This document shows, in pieces, positions 48,384 through 57,520 of a stretch of DNA of 64,000 nucleotides (within the stretch, counting starts at the first letter, position 1; every line of letters begins with the position of its first letter). The translations under genes were made by a program, and so were the position numbers. The notes beneath the pieces are model-generated. The model was given only the letters and a program-made list of their open reading frames with translations, was not told where the DNA came from and searched no databases. Origin of the DNA: Campylobacter pinnipediorum subsp. caledonicus (GTDB lineage: Bacteria; Campylobacterota; Campylobacteria; Campylobacterales; Campylobacteraceae); NCBI RefSeq assembly GCF_002022005.1, contig NZ_CP017258.1, positions 992,001-1,056,000 of the forward strand, written 5' to 3'.

Positions 48384-49931
48384 TTATCCTTTCTTTGCCA
48401 AATTTGCAGCATTTTTACCTGCAATTCTTCCAAATACCAAACAATCAGGTATAGCACAACTTCCAAGCCTACTAGCACCGTGAGGTCCGCCCACAGCTTC
48501 ACCAGCTGCAAAAAGTCCTTCTATCGGTTTATCATCGTTGTCATACACCCTAGCCTCAGTATCTATTTTAACACCGCCCATTGTGTGATGAACTTTTGGT
48601 AATGCTCTCCATGCATAAAATGGTGGCTTTGTAAGATCAGGTATTACATCTTTAAATTTAAAAAATGGCTTTCCAAACTCTTCATCTTTGCCATTTCTAG
48701 CATATTTTGTGTAGTTATCCACACTTTGTTTTAACCCTTCATAAGGAATATTATAAAAATCAGCAAGTTCTTTTAATGTATCAAAAACCTTAATAACATT
48801 TTTATGAATGCCTCTATAAACATTGGCTTTTGTTGTTCCTTGCGCGCCTACACTATCACAAATTACCACAGGATGAGTTATGCTTCCATCAGGGTTTTTA
48901 TGCATTTTTAAAATAGCATCTGAACGAATTTTTCTATCCGCCAACTCGTTTACAAATCTTTTTCCAGTCCTTGCATCAACCATAATTCCATAAGAAAAAG
49001 CAGGTATTGCAAACACCGGAGCTATACCAAAACCTTTTTCATCAGGGCTTCCCCAAGGACCGAGTTGAATCCATTTTAAATCAACTGTCTTAACGTTGTT
49101 TCTCATCATTGTTTTTAGAGCATATGCGGTTGCACCATAGTGGTTTGTACAATCAAGCTCAGGTGTTATAGCAGGGTCTATCTCTTGTCTAAATTTAACA
49201 TCATAAGAAAAACCGCCAGTAGCCATAACAATACCACCTTTTATCTTATAAAATTTAACTGTTCCGCTTTTGTTATCAGCTTCATCTTTGGTAGTATCAA
49301 AGTCAAAATCATAATTTTCTCTAACTTTTGCACCTATGATTTTACCTGATTCATCTCTTACAAAATCATCTAAAATAACTCTAGTTCTTATTGTTGCGCC
49401 ATTTTTCATAGCAAACTCTTGAAGAGGTATTGTTATTTTACCACCTGAGTTTATTTCAGGCCAAATTGTTCTAGGAACGCTATGTCCGCCAAATTGGCCT
49501 AAAGCATTTCTATAATAAACCCCCTTTTGCAAAGTCCACTCATAAGCACTGTTACCATTTTTTGCAATAACTTCAACCAAATCCATTCTATTTAGTCCAA
49601 GTCCGGCTTTTAAAATATCTTTTACGTAAAGCTCATAAGAGTCTTTTATACCTCTATCTTTTTGAAAGCTTGAGTTTACGACAGCAATAGCTCCACCATT
49701 TATAGCTGAGTTGCCGCCAAGAACAGGCATCTTGTCTATCATTAGTGTTTTTGCACCCTCTTCTATAGCCTGACAGGTTGCAGCAGATCCAGCAAAACCG
49801 GATCCTACAACCAACACATCCCACTCTTCATCCCATTTTATGCTATTTTCATTAGCAAAAAGTGATGTTTGAGTCATTGATGCTGCACCAAAGAGCATCA
49901 TACCATTTAAAAAATCTCTTCTACTAGCCAT
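48384..49931 (-). CDS. Periplasmic FAD-dependent enoate reductase (fumarate/urocanate reductase family)
   Basis: The 515-residue flavoprotein begins with a Tat signal (SRRDFLNG, residues 3-10; cleavage near 26). The FAD-binding start is DVLVVGSGFAGSAA (about 38-51), with the later VMATGGFS and the closing HHTMGGVKID and GASRLGSCAIPDC motifs of the FccA/UrdA family. The catalytic proton-donating Arg of FccA appears conserved as Arg333 in RFVNELADRK. Where fumarate reductases have QAHPT, with a His binding fumarate's carboxylate, this protein reads QLGPWG (about 289-294), so fumarate is an unlikely substrate. It has no haem domain; the tetraheme cytochrome is the next gene. The lyase 13 nt upstream would supply an unsaturated acid as electron acceptor. 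Confidence 0.88.
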   Translation of the reverse strand: MASRRDFLNGMMLFGAASMTQTSLFANENSIKWDEEWDVLVVGSGFAGSAATCQAIEEGAKTLMIDKMPVLGGNSAINGGAIAVVNSSFQKDRGIKDSYELYVKDILKAGLGLNRMDLVEVIAKNGNSAYEWTLQKGVYYRNALGQFGGHSVPRTIWPEINSGGKITIPLQEFAMKNGATIRTRVILDDFVRDESGKIIGAKVRENYDFDFDTTKDEADNKSGTVKFYKIKGGIVMATGGFSYDVKFRQEIDPAITPELDCTNHYGATAYALKTMMRNNVKTVDLKWIQLGPWGSPDEKGFGIAPVFAIPAFSYGIMVDARTGKRFVNELADRKIRSDAILKMHKNPDGSITHPVVICDSVGAQGTTKANVYRGIHKNVIKVFDTLKELADFYNIPYEGLKQSVDNYTKYARNGKDEEFGKPFFKFKDVIPDLTKPPFYAWRALPKVHHTMGGVKIDTEARVYDNDDKPIEGLFAAGEAVGGPHGASRLGSCAIPDCLVFGRIAGKNAANLAKKG

Positions 49932-49944
49932 TTTTATCTCTTTT

Positions 49945-51567
49945 TTATTTATATTCTTTTAAAAATTTAGCTGAGTTTCTAAAATCATCAGTTAAAGGTC
50001 TATCTATATCCATGAATTTAACAACTTTTCTATATTCGTTATATAACTTTTCTGTCTGTTTAGATAGTTTTAAATTTGGATTTTTTTGTTTTCTAAGATC
50101 AATTGCTTGAGCTGCATGCATAAGCTCCATGCCTAAAATATGATAGTAATTATTTATCTGTTTTTGAAGTTTTTGAACAACAAAAGGTGCATTAGTAGCA
50201 ACATCTTCTATCTCTCCAGCAACAGGTGTATAATCAAGTGAAATAGGATTTGCTAGATATTCATTCTCTCCGGCTAAAGCTACAAAAGGTTTTTGCATTG
50301 CACCAAAGGCATGAACTGTTTTATCTGTACCTAAAAATCTAGTAAGATGGGTAAAACCATCATTTGAAAGTTTGATAGTTCTTAAAGCACTTGCTTTTGA
50401 ATTATGAGCCAATACAATAGAGGCTTTTTCAAACTCAACTACCCATATAATTGGTTCAAAATTTGATGTTGGAACAACAGCACCATTCTTAGTAAATAAC
50501 TTAGTCTCTTGGAATTTATCAGTTTCTGGATTCATTGAAAGAGAAATTCCAGGATTATCATCTGATGTATTTAATTGAATCTTCATCAAATTTTCAAGTG
50601 TATTTATAGTGCCTTTAAGAGTTGCAAAAAAGTATGAAGCATCTCTATAGCTTAGTGGATCTTGTAAAGCTCTTTCATTATCTTGATCCCACAAATAGCT
50701 ATCTTTTAAAATTTCTCTTATCTCTTTTGTTGTAGATATAAAGTCAGGAAAAGCTCTAAGTTCTGAAGCTTCTTTTGTAAAAGGAGCAACATTACCATTA
50801 AACGCTTCCAAACTCAAAGCAAATACAAGTTTAGAAAGTTCCAATGTATGTTTTAAATCCTCAACCGCTATTGAAGCAAGTGCAGCAGAGTAAGCATTTG
50901 AACTTAATATACTAAGGCTATCTTTTCCAAAAGGTGATAATTTTTTCAAACCAGCTTTTTTTAAAGCCTCACTAGCTGGCATTTTTTTACCCTTATAATA
51001 AACATCTCCTTCGCCAAGCATAGCAAGCCCAACATGACCTAAAATAGTAATATCTGCTTCCCCCATAGAACCTTTGCTAGGCATTACTGGAATTATGTCT
51101 TTGTTTAAAAATTCCTTATATAAATTTACAACATCACTCTGAACTCCAGCGCCAGCATAAAGCATATTGTTAAGTCTTGTAGCAAGAACAGCGCGAGCTG
51201 TTTTCAACGGCATATCTTCACCAACACCACCACAGTGTGCATGAATTAGTCCTATGTTAAATTTAGTAGAAGCACCTATAACTTCTTTGTCTAAATTTCC
51301 TTTTGCATCAACAAATTTTTTGTCTTTATTTAGACCAACACCTACGGTTAATCCATAAATTTTCTGACCATCTTTTGCAGCCTCTAATAAAACATCGTGT
51401 GCTTTATTTACTTTAGTTAAAGCATCTTTGCCAATCTCAACTTTTGCACCATTTGATATCAAAACTATATCTTTTGGCGTTACACTATTGCCATTAAGCA
51501 ATATACTTTGAGCGTTTAAACCAAGTGCTAAAACAGCAGCTAAAGATAAAAACTTAAAACTTCTCAT
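49945..51567 (-). CDS. Exported aromatic amino-acid lyase-superfamily protein lacking the MIO triad (ergothionase-like candidate)
   Basis: The 540-residue protein has a Sec signal peptide (about 1-20, ending LNAQS) and the histidine/phenylalanine ammonia-lyase fold: YGLTVGVGLN with the catalytic Tyr (71), QDPLSYR with the substrate Arg (308), SDDNPG, and GEIEDVATNAP with the late Glu (about 454). At the position of the self-processing Ala-Ser-Gly (family GSVGASGDLAPLAH) it reads GSMGEADITILGH (168-179), so the MIO cofactor cannot form. As I recall, ergothionases, which release trimethylamine from ergothioneine, are MIO-less members of this fold. It heads a respiratory operon with a strong AGGAGG site. 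Most family members are cytoplasmic, so export is unusual. The substrate is not proven. Confidence 0.8.
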   Translation of the reverse strand: MRSFKFLSLAAVLALGLNAQSILLNGNSVTPKDIVLISNGAKVEIGKDALTKVNKAHDVLLEAAKDGQKIYGLTVGVGLNKDKKFVDAKGNLDKEVIGASTKFNIGLIHAHCGGVGEDMPLKTARAVLATRLNNMLYAGAGVQSDVVNLYKEFLNKDIIPVMPSKGSMGEADITILGHVGLAMLGEGDVYYKGKKMPASEALKKAGLKKLSPFGKDSLSILSSNAYSAALASIAVEDLKHTLELSKLVFALSLEAFNGNVAPFTKEASELRAFPDFISTTKEIREILKDSYLWDQDNERALQDPLSYRDASYFFATLKGTINTLENLMKIQLNTSDDNPGISLSMNPETDKFQETKLFTKNGAVVPTSNFEPIIWVVEFEKASIVLAHNSKASALRTIKLSNDGFTHLTRFLGTDKTVHAFGAMQKPFVALAGENEYLANPISLDYTPVAGEIEDVATNAPFVVQKLQKQINNYYHILGMELMHAAQAIDLRKQKNPNLKLSKQTEKLYNEYRKVVKFMDIDRPLTDDFRNSAKFLKEYK

Positions 51568-51862
51568 ATACCCCTCCTAAATAGATTATAAATATAATTT
51601 TAAATAAAAATAATTTCCAAAAAGTAATTTTTGTGATATATTATAAATTAATTATATAATTTTTTAATTAAAAAAAATAATTTTAGAATTTAAGATTAAA
51701 GAAATATGCAGTAAATTATACTTATTTATATATTTTTTAAACAATTTATAAAATAATTATTTAAGAGTAAAAAATTATGTTTTAAGTGTGTGGTATAACA
51801 AGAAATATTATTAAATGTAAATTTTAGCTTGTCATACAAAAAGCATAACAAGCTAATAAAAA
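51568..51862. promoter_or_regulatory. Upstream region of the lyase-reductase operon
   Basis: These 295 AT-rich bases separate metK from the lyase gene, both on the minus strand. A TATAAT element on the minus strand at 51645-51640 would give a leader of about 65 nt; AGGAGG stands just before the lyase ATG. Several short palindromes (for example AATTATATAATT near 51650-51661) might be regulator sites but could be chance in such DNA. The half nearest metK holds a hairpin. Confidence 0.4.
51825..51855 (-). terminator. Hairpin after metK
   Basis: An 8-bp stem (TAGCTTGT with ACAAGCTA) closes a 15-nt loop a few bases beyond the metK stop. There is no strong T run after it, so the terminator call is tentative. 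Confidence 0.4.
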
Positions 51863-53062
51863 TTATATTAAGGTTTTAAATAGCTCAACGCTATCTAATT
51901 GTTCCCAAGGATATTTTGAGTTACCTACTTGACCAAAAGCAGCAACTTTTGCATACAAAAATGTATCATCACTTGGCTTATCTAAACCAAATTTATTTAT
52001 TATCCATTTTGGAGTAAGAGAGAAATTATCCATAACAAAATTTGAAAGTTTGTCATCATCAACAGATGCTACATTTGTCCCCATAGTATCAACACTAACA
52101 GATGTTGGCTTTGCGACACCTATCGCATAGCTTAACTGAACTATACATTTTTTTGCAAGTCCGGCAGCTACTATATTTTTTGCTATATATCTTGCAGCAT
52201 AAAGACCACTTCTATCAACCTTAGTATAGTCCTTAGAGCTTTGCGCTCCACCGCCTATTGGAGCATATCCACCAAAGCTATCAACTATAAGTTTTCTACC
52301 AGTTAAACCACTATCGTGCAATGAGCTATGATTTACATATCTACCTGTAGGATTTATATATATAATAGTCTTTTGTTTATCATAAAGATTGGTAGGCAGA
52401 CCAGAATCATCTATCAAAGTCTGAATAAGCTCTCTTAACTCATTTATATCCATGCTTTCAACACAAGGAGCTGAAACAACTATTGTATGTATACTTTGTG
52501 GCTTACAATTTTCAAAATTATCTTTAGTGCCATAATCAATACTAACCTGAGTTTTGATATCAACACCTAATTTATCAGGGTTTTCTTTTGCAAATTTATA
52601 TACTTTATCGCAAAGCATTCTTGCATAAGTTATTGCAGCCGGCATATACTCATCGGCTTCACAACTTGCAAAACCAAACATAATACCCTGATCTCCGGCT
52701 CCTATCTCACCATCTTTTTGATCAACACCTTGGTTTATATCAGAACTTTGTTGATTTATATAAACACTTACATTAATATCATCAGGATGTAAACACTGTT
52801 CTTTTGTAAAATAAGGTAATCCCTTATAGCCTATATTAAAAAGAGCATCTTTTACGATATTTTCATAATCTTTTTGCTCTAATTTTAACTTTGAGTTTAT
52901 CTCTCCACCTATAACTATATTTTTTCCTGCTACAAAAACTTCACTAGCTACACGACCATTAGAATCAGCCATTAAAATTTTATCAACTATACTATCTGCT
53001 ATTATATCTGCGCATTTATCTGGATGTCCTGGGCTAACAACCTCTGAAGTAAAAAGATACAT
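51863..53062 (-). CDS. metK: S-adenosylmethionine synthetase
   Basis: The 399-residue cytoplasmic enzyme makes SAM from Met and ATP. The family signatures GAGDQGIMFG (about 119) and GGGAQSSKDYTKVDRSG (about 265-281) are present, as are the early EVVSPGHPDKCADI with the ATP-contact His and the C-terminal LDSVELFK end. Length is about 15 residues longer than E. coli MetK, as in other Campylobacterota. It is a single-gene unit divergent from the Rrf2 regulator. Confidence 0.97.
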   Translation of the reverse strand: MYLFTSEVVSPGHPDKCADIIADSIVDKILMADSNGRVASEVFVAGKNIVIGGEINSKLKLEQKDYENIVKDALFNIGYKGLPYFTKEQCLHPDDINVSVYINQQSSDINQGVDQKDGEIGAGDQGIMFGFASCEADEYMPAAITYARMLCDKVYKFAKENPDKLGVDIKTQVSIDYGTKDNFENCKPQSIHTIVVSAPCVESMDINELRELIQTLIDDSGLPTNLYDKQKTIIYINPTGRYVNHSSLHDSGLTGRKLIVDSFGGYAPIGGGAQSSKDYTKVDRSGLYAARYIAKNIVAAGLAKKCIVQLSYAIGVAKPTSVSVDTMGTNVASVDDDKLSNFVMDNFSLTPKWIINKFGLDKPSDDTFLYAKVAAFGQVGNSKYPWEQLDSVELFKTLI

Positions 53063-53271
53063 AAAAACACCTTTTGTTATTTAAAAATTTCGACATGACA
53101 TTATAGGGGTTTTAAATTTAATTTTTGGTTAATTTTCCTTAAAATAAATTTATTTTTAACTCTAATAAAAAATATTTTTTATATAAATAACAATAAGTTT
53201 TGAAACTTTAATAAAAAATCTAGCATTTTTTGTATAAAATAATAACCAATTTATAAGTATAAGGATTTAAT

Positions 53272-53676
53272 GTGCTTTTCACCAAAGCTAGCGAATATGC
53301 CCTGCTCTCTTTGATATTTTTATCACAAAAAACACAACCGATAGATGTTGATACAATGTCAAATGAATTGCAAATTTCAAAGAGTTTTTTGGCAAAAATT
53401 TTACAAAGCCTTGCAAAAGATAAAATTTTAAATTCATTCAAAGGTGCAAACGGAGGATTTTCTTTAAATATAAATCCATCTGAACTTACAATAAAAAAAA
53501 TAATAGAATGTGTAGAAAAACGCCCTACGACAGTTTTTGAATGTTCAAATTCCATAGATGACTGCCCTAGTAATCAAGCAACAAGCTGTCAAATATGGAC
53601 AACACTAAATTCTCTACAAATAAAAATAGACAATATGCTTGATAATATAACCTTGCAAGATATAACAACAAAGTAA
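53272..53676 (+). CDS. Rrf2-family transcriptional regulator
   Basis: The 134-residue regulator has an N-terminal winged helix (MLFTKASEYALLSLIFLSQ, recognition region ISKSFLAKILQSLAKDKILNS, wing GANGGFSL) and three cysteines in ECSNSIDDCPSNQATSC (about 93-109), the spacing seen in Fe-S-sensing IscR/RsrR-type members. The start is GTG at 53272 with AAGGA nearby; the ATG two bases earlier is out of frame. C. jejuni has a similar gene (Cj0883c) directly upstream of flhA. Its targets are unknown; an iron-sulfur or redox role is inferred from the cysteines. Confidence 0.9.
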   Translation: MLFTKASEYALLSLIFLSQKTQPIDVDTMSNELQISKSFLAKILQSLAKDKILNSFKGANGGFSLNINPSELTIKKIIECVEKRPTTVFECSNSIDDCPSNQATSCQIWTTLNSLQIKIDNMLDNITLQDITTK

Positions 53677-53680
53677 GTTT

Positions 53681-55849
53681 ATGGCAAAAAATAAAATTTT
53701 AGTTCTTGTAGCTCCATTTTTAGCGCCCATAATAAAATTTAAAAGCTTAAGTATAGTAGGTCTTATTGTTGCTATTTTGGCAATAATAATAGTTCCATTA
53801 CCAAGCGGAGTTCTTGATTTTTTTTTGGCTCTTTCTATATCTATATCTGTTTTAATAATACTTATTTCAATCTATGTCCCAAAACCAACAGACCTTAGCA
53901 CTTTTCCAACTCTAATACTTATCATAACTCTATTTAGGCTATCTTTAAATATAGCAACAACACGTATGATACTAAGCAAAGGACACAATGGTCCAGAAGC
54001 TGTAAGTGATATCATATCTAGCTTTGGTGCGTTTGTTGTTGGCGGAAATTATGTGATAGGAATCATAGTTTTTTGTATCTTGGTTCTTATAAATTTTATG
54101 GTTGTAACCAAAGGTTCAACCCGTGTTTCAGAGGTTCAAGCTCGTTTTACACTAGATGCTATGCCAGGTAAACAAATGGCAATAGATGCTGATTTAAATG
54201 CTGGATTGATAGATGAAAAAACAGCAAGAGAGAGAAGACAAGCTATAATTAGCGAAGCAAACTTTTATGGAGCGATGGATGGTTCATCTAAGTTTATAAA
54301 AGGCGATGCGGTAGCCGGTATTATCATAACAATAATAAATATAATAGGTGGCTTTGCTATAGGCTCATTTCAGTTTGATTTAGATATGGCAACATCTGCA
54401 CAAAACTACACTATATTAACGATAGGCGATGGCTTGGTTGGTCAAATACCAGCTTTAATAACATCAACAGCAACAGCGATCATAATAACAAGAGCAAGTA
54501 AAGATGATGATAACTTTGCAGAAGGAACATTAAACCAACTACTTGGGGATTATAAGACACTTTTTATAGTTGGATTTATACTATTTATTTTTGCTTTAGT
54601 TCCGGGTCTTCCTACCTTTTCACTTGGATTTATATCGTTTTTGTTTTTAGGTCTTGGATATATGGTAAAACAAGCTCAAGATGGAAATCTAATAATGCCA
54701 ACCACTACTATGAGTGAATCAAAAAGCAAACCAGATGATCCAAACTCACCAACAGCACAAAACCAGACAAAGCCCATAAAAAAAAGCGAAGAAGAGATCG
54801 CAAGAGAAGAAGAAAATAAAATAAATGACATTTTAAAACTTGAAATTTTAGAGCTGGATTTGGGATATGGGTTATTAAAACTAGCCGATGTTGATCTAAT
54901 AGAAAGAATTAGAGCTATGCGTAGAAACATAGCAACTCAACTTGGATTTTTAATGCCAAAAATAAGAATAAGAGATAATCTTCAACTACCACCAAATGAA
55001 TATAGATTTAAATTAAAAGGTGTTATTATAGGTCAAGGAGAAATTTATGCTGATAAATTTCTTGCTATGGATAGCGGTCTGGTAAGCGAAGATATAGAAG
55101 GAATTCCAACAAAAGAACCAGCCTTTGGACTAGATGCACTTTGGATAGACACAAATATAAAAGAAGATGCGATACTAAGTGGTTATACGATAGTTGATCC
55201 AGCAAGTGTTATATCAACGCATATGAGCGAACTAATCAAACAAAACTCAGCCGAACTTCTAACAAGACAAGAAACACAAATCCTACTAGATAAACTCAAA
55301 AATGACTATCCGGTTATAGTAGATGATACACTCAAAATAGCAAGTATAGGTCTGATACAAAAAGTTCTTAAAGCACTATTAAAAGACAATATACCTATAA
55401 AAGATATGCTAAGTATATTAGAGTCTATAAGCGATATAGCCGAAGTAAGCAAAAACCTAGATATCATAATAGAGCACGTTAGATCATCTTTATCAAGGAT
55501 AATCACATCAATTTATAAAAATGAAAATGGCGAGTTAAATTTTTATATCCTTGAAACATCTGCTCAACAAAAACTTATGGAAGCGGTTCAATATAAAGAT
55601 GGCAACTATCATCTTATGATAAATGTTGCGCAAACATCTGCTATAGTTCAAGCACTAAGAAACGAAAAACAAAAAAGACCAATAAGTCAAAGTGGCCCGA
55701 TGATACTATGTGTTGAGCCTAGTTTAAGAAAATTCATAGCCGATATTTGCTCTAATTTTAGTATAGATATAGTTATATTAAGCTTTGCGGAAATTTCGCC
55801 AAATACGCCATTTGAAACAGTTGGCGTTATAGAAATACAAAATTTATAA
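53681..55849 (+). CDS. flhA: Flagellar type III export protein FlhA
   Basis: The 722-residue protein has eight N-terminal membrane helices, the conserved cytoplasmic FHIPEP-type loop region (GSTRVSEVQARFTLDAMPGKQMAIDADLNAG, about 148-178) and a large C-terminal domain that docks export chaperones. It is the main export-gate protein for the flagellum. It follows the Rrf2 gene by 4 nt. A Ser/Pro/Lys-rich linker (about 345-372) joins the two halves. Confidence 0.97.
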   Translation: MAKNKILVLVAPFLAPIIKFKSLSIVGLIVAILAIIIVPLPSGVLDFFLALSISISVLIILISIYVPKPTDLSTFPTLILIITLFRLSLNIATTRMILSKGHNGPEAVSDIISSFGAFVVGGNYVIGIIVFCILVLINFMVVTKGSTRVSEVQARFTLDAMPGKQMAIDADLNAGLIDEKTARERRQAIISEANFYGAMDGSSKFIKGDAVAGIIITIINIIGGFAIGSFQFDLDMATSAQNYTILTIGDGLVGQIPALITSTATAIIITRASKDDDNFAEGTLNQLLGDYKTLFIVGFILFIFALVPGLPTFSLGFISFLFLGLGYMVKQAQDGNLIMPTTTMSESKSKPDDPNSPTAQNQTKPIKKSEEEIAREEENKINDILKLEILELDLGYGLLKLADVDLIERIRAMRRNIATQLGFLMPKIRIRDNLQLPPNEYRFKLKGVIIGQGEIYADKFLAMDSGLVSEDIEGIPTKEPAFGLDALWIDTNIKEDAILSGYTIVDPASVISTHMSELIKQNSAELLTRQETQILLDKLKNDYPVIVDDTLKIASIGLIQKVLKALLKDNIPIKDMLSILESISDIAEVSKNLDIIIEHVRSSLSRIITSIYKNENGELNFYILETSAQQKLMEAVQYKDGNYHLMINVAQTSAIVQALRNEKQKRPISQSGPMILCVEPSLRKFIADICSNFSIDIVILSFAEISPNTPFETVGVIEIQNL

Positions 55850-55858
55850 AGGAAACAA

Positions 55859-56869
55859 ATGAAATTTTTTCACCTCTCTCATACTGATTTAGATGGGTAT
55901 GGAGCACAATTTATAACAAAATACTATTTTAAAGATGTTATTTATTCAAACTCAAATTACGGAAGAGAGATAGATGATAAATTTAATACGATATTATCAA
56001 AACTAACAGATGAAGAGAGCATTATTTTAATAACAGATTTAAACTTAACAAAAGAGCAATGTATAGATTTTACAGAAAAGTTAAAAGACAAAAACGCAAA
56101 ATTATTTTTACTAGACCATCACCAAAGCGGTGCAGAATGCGCATGTGAGTTTGATTGGTATTTTTTAGATTCTAGCAGATGTGCTACAAAAATAACTTAT
56201 GATTTTTTTGCAAATATGCTTGGAAAAAATGAAGAGTTAGAACTTTTTAGTGATGTTGTAAACTCGGTTGATATATGGCTAAAAGAAAGCAAGCATTTTG
56301 AGATGGGAAAGGTATGTCTTGGACTTGTAGCAAATGCCAAGGATATAAACAAAGTAATGTTTGAAAATGAAAATAATCTTTATATGTTTCATCTTCTTGA
56401 AAATGCTAGAAAATTTTTCAATGATAAAAACGACTATATAGGTCTTGATATGGCTATACACGGAATAAAAAAAGATTTTTTCAAACAAGACAAAGATGAG
56501 ACTTTAAGCAATTTAATATCAAATTATGTGGTAACCTTGCTAAGCAAAAAAAGAGAAAATTTAACAATACACTATAAAGACTTTAAGGGGATACTAACTT
56601 ACAATATAGGCAACACATCTGTTATAGGAAATGATTTTTTAGTTGCAAACCCTGATTATGATTTTTTCTTAGATATCACAAATAAAAAAACAATGAGTTT
56701 TAGAGCAAATGGAAAAGTAGATGTTAGCTTAATGGCTAAAAATCTAGTTGGTGGTGGCGGACATGTGAATGCCAGTGGTGGCTTATTTGCTGGTTTTAAA
56801 GATAGTTTTGATTATAAAATTATCAAAGAACAAGTAACTGAGCTAATAAACAAAAAAACACAGGAGTAA
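55859..56869 (+). CDS. DHH-family phosphoesterase
   Basis: This 336-residue protein has the DHH motifs HTDLDG (about 8-13), LITDLNL, LLDHHQS (about 90-96) and NSVDIW, with the C-terminal DHHA1-type GGGGHVNASGG. Relatives hydrolyse nano-RNA, pAp or cyclic dinucleotides; the second metal-site aspartates are present. The exact substrate is not determined. It lies 10 nt after flhA and 3 nt before a small conserved gene. Confidence 0.88.
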   Translation: MKFFHLSHTDLDGYGAQFITKYYFKDVIYSNSNYGREIDDKFNTILSKLTDEESIILITDLNLTKEQCIDFTEKLKDKNAKLFLLDHHQSGAECACEFDWYFLDSSRCATKITYDFFANMLGKNEELELFSDVVNSVDIWLKESKHFEMGKVCLGLVANAKDINKVMFENENNLYMFHLLENARKFFNDKNDYIGLDMAIHGIKKDFFKQDKDETLSNLISNYVVTLLSKKRENLTIHYKDFKGILTYNIGNTSVIGNDFLVANPDYDFFLDITNKKTMSFRANGKVDVSLMAKNLVGGGGHVNASGGLFAGFKDSFDYKIIKEQVTELINKKTQE

Positions 56870-56871
56870 AA

Positions 56872-57102
56872 ATGAGAGAAGAAGAAGTTAGTATTGATGA
56901 ATTGAGCTATGAGCTTAGTATGGTTTTAGAAGGTTTACTCTATTATGCTGGAGTTAAAAAATCAAACTTAGAAGAAGCTGCAAATATATATGTGCAAAGC
57001 ATAGATGATGCACTCGAAAACTCAGAAGCAACCGGTGTTGATGAAGTGATTGAAATCATAGAATACATGAAAAAACATCATAAAAAAATTTTTGAAAAAT
57101 AA
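56872..57102 (+). CDS. Small acidic protein of unknown function
   Basis: The 76-residue protein is rich in Glu and predicted helical, with no signal peptide or membrane helix and no motif I recognise. It is packed tightly between the DHH gene and the Sel1 gene, with GGAG upstream of its ATG, so it is likely to be real. Confidence 0.75.
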   Translation: MREEEVSIDELSYELSMVLEGLLYYAGVKKSNLEEAANIYVQSIDDALENSEATGVDEVIEIIEYMKKHHKKIFEK

Positions 57103-57116
57103 AAAAGGAAAAAGCA

Positions 57117-57515
57117 ATGATAAAAAAATATCTAATTAGTATATGCATGATTGGTATTGCATTAGTTGCAAATGATAATTTTGACAAAGCGACAGAACAA
57201 TTTAACAAAAAAGATTATAAAAATGCATATTTAAATTTCAATAAAGCTTGTGAAGAAGGCATTAAAAAAGCTTGCACAATGAATGCTATAATGCTTTTTA
57301 ATGGTAGTGGGATTGCAAAAGATAATGCTAAAGCTGAACAAATTTTTGAAAAAATGTGTAATGAAAACGAGGCTATGGCTTGTGAAAAACTTGGAGAAAT
57401 GTATGCTTATGGACTCACAAAAGATAAACAAAAAGATGAAGAAAAAACAAAAGCACTTTTTAAAAAATCTTGTGATGGCGGATACAAACCAGCTTGTGAA
57501 TTAGTAAAAGAATAA
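57117..57515 (+). CDS. Exported Sel1-like (Hcp-type) cysteine-rich repeat protein
   Basis: The 132-residue protein has a signal peptide (about 1-18) and three Sel1/TPR-like repeats, each with a Cys pair seven residues apart (CEEGIKKAC, CNENEAMAC, CDGGYKPAC), as in the Helicobacter cysteine-rich proteins. The pairs form disulfides that hold the helices. Such proteins are periplasmic or secreted with mostly unknown function. Strong AAAAAGGAAAAA site before the ATG. Confidence 0.85.
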   Translation: MIKKYLISICMIGIALVANDNFDKATEQFNKKDYKNAYLNFNKACEEGIKKACTMNAIMLFNGSGIAKDNAKAEQIFEKMCNENEAMACEKLGEMYAYGLTKDKQKDEEKTKALFKKSCDGGYKPACELVKE

Positions 57516-57520
57516 TCAAA

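Noticed and set aside
48384-49931. Annotation as fumarate reductase flavoprotein
   Set aside because: The family match is real, but the fumarate-binding His segment is replaced, and there is a lyase partner that points to another unsaturated acid.
49945-51567. Annotation as histidine ammonia-lyase HutH
   Set aside because: The MIO triad is absent, the protein is exported, and no hutU, hutI or other histidine-degradation genes are nearby.
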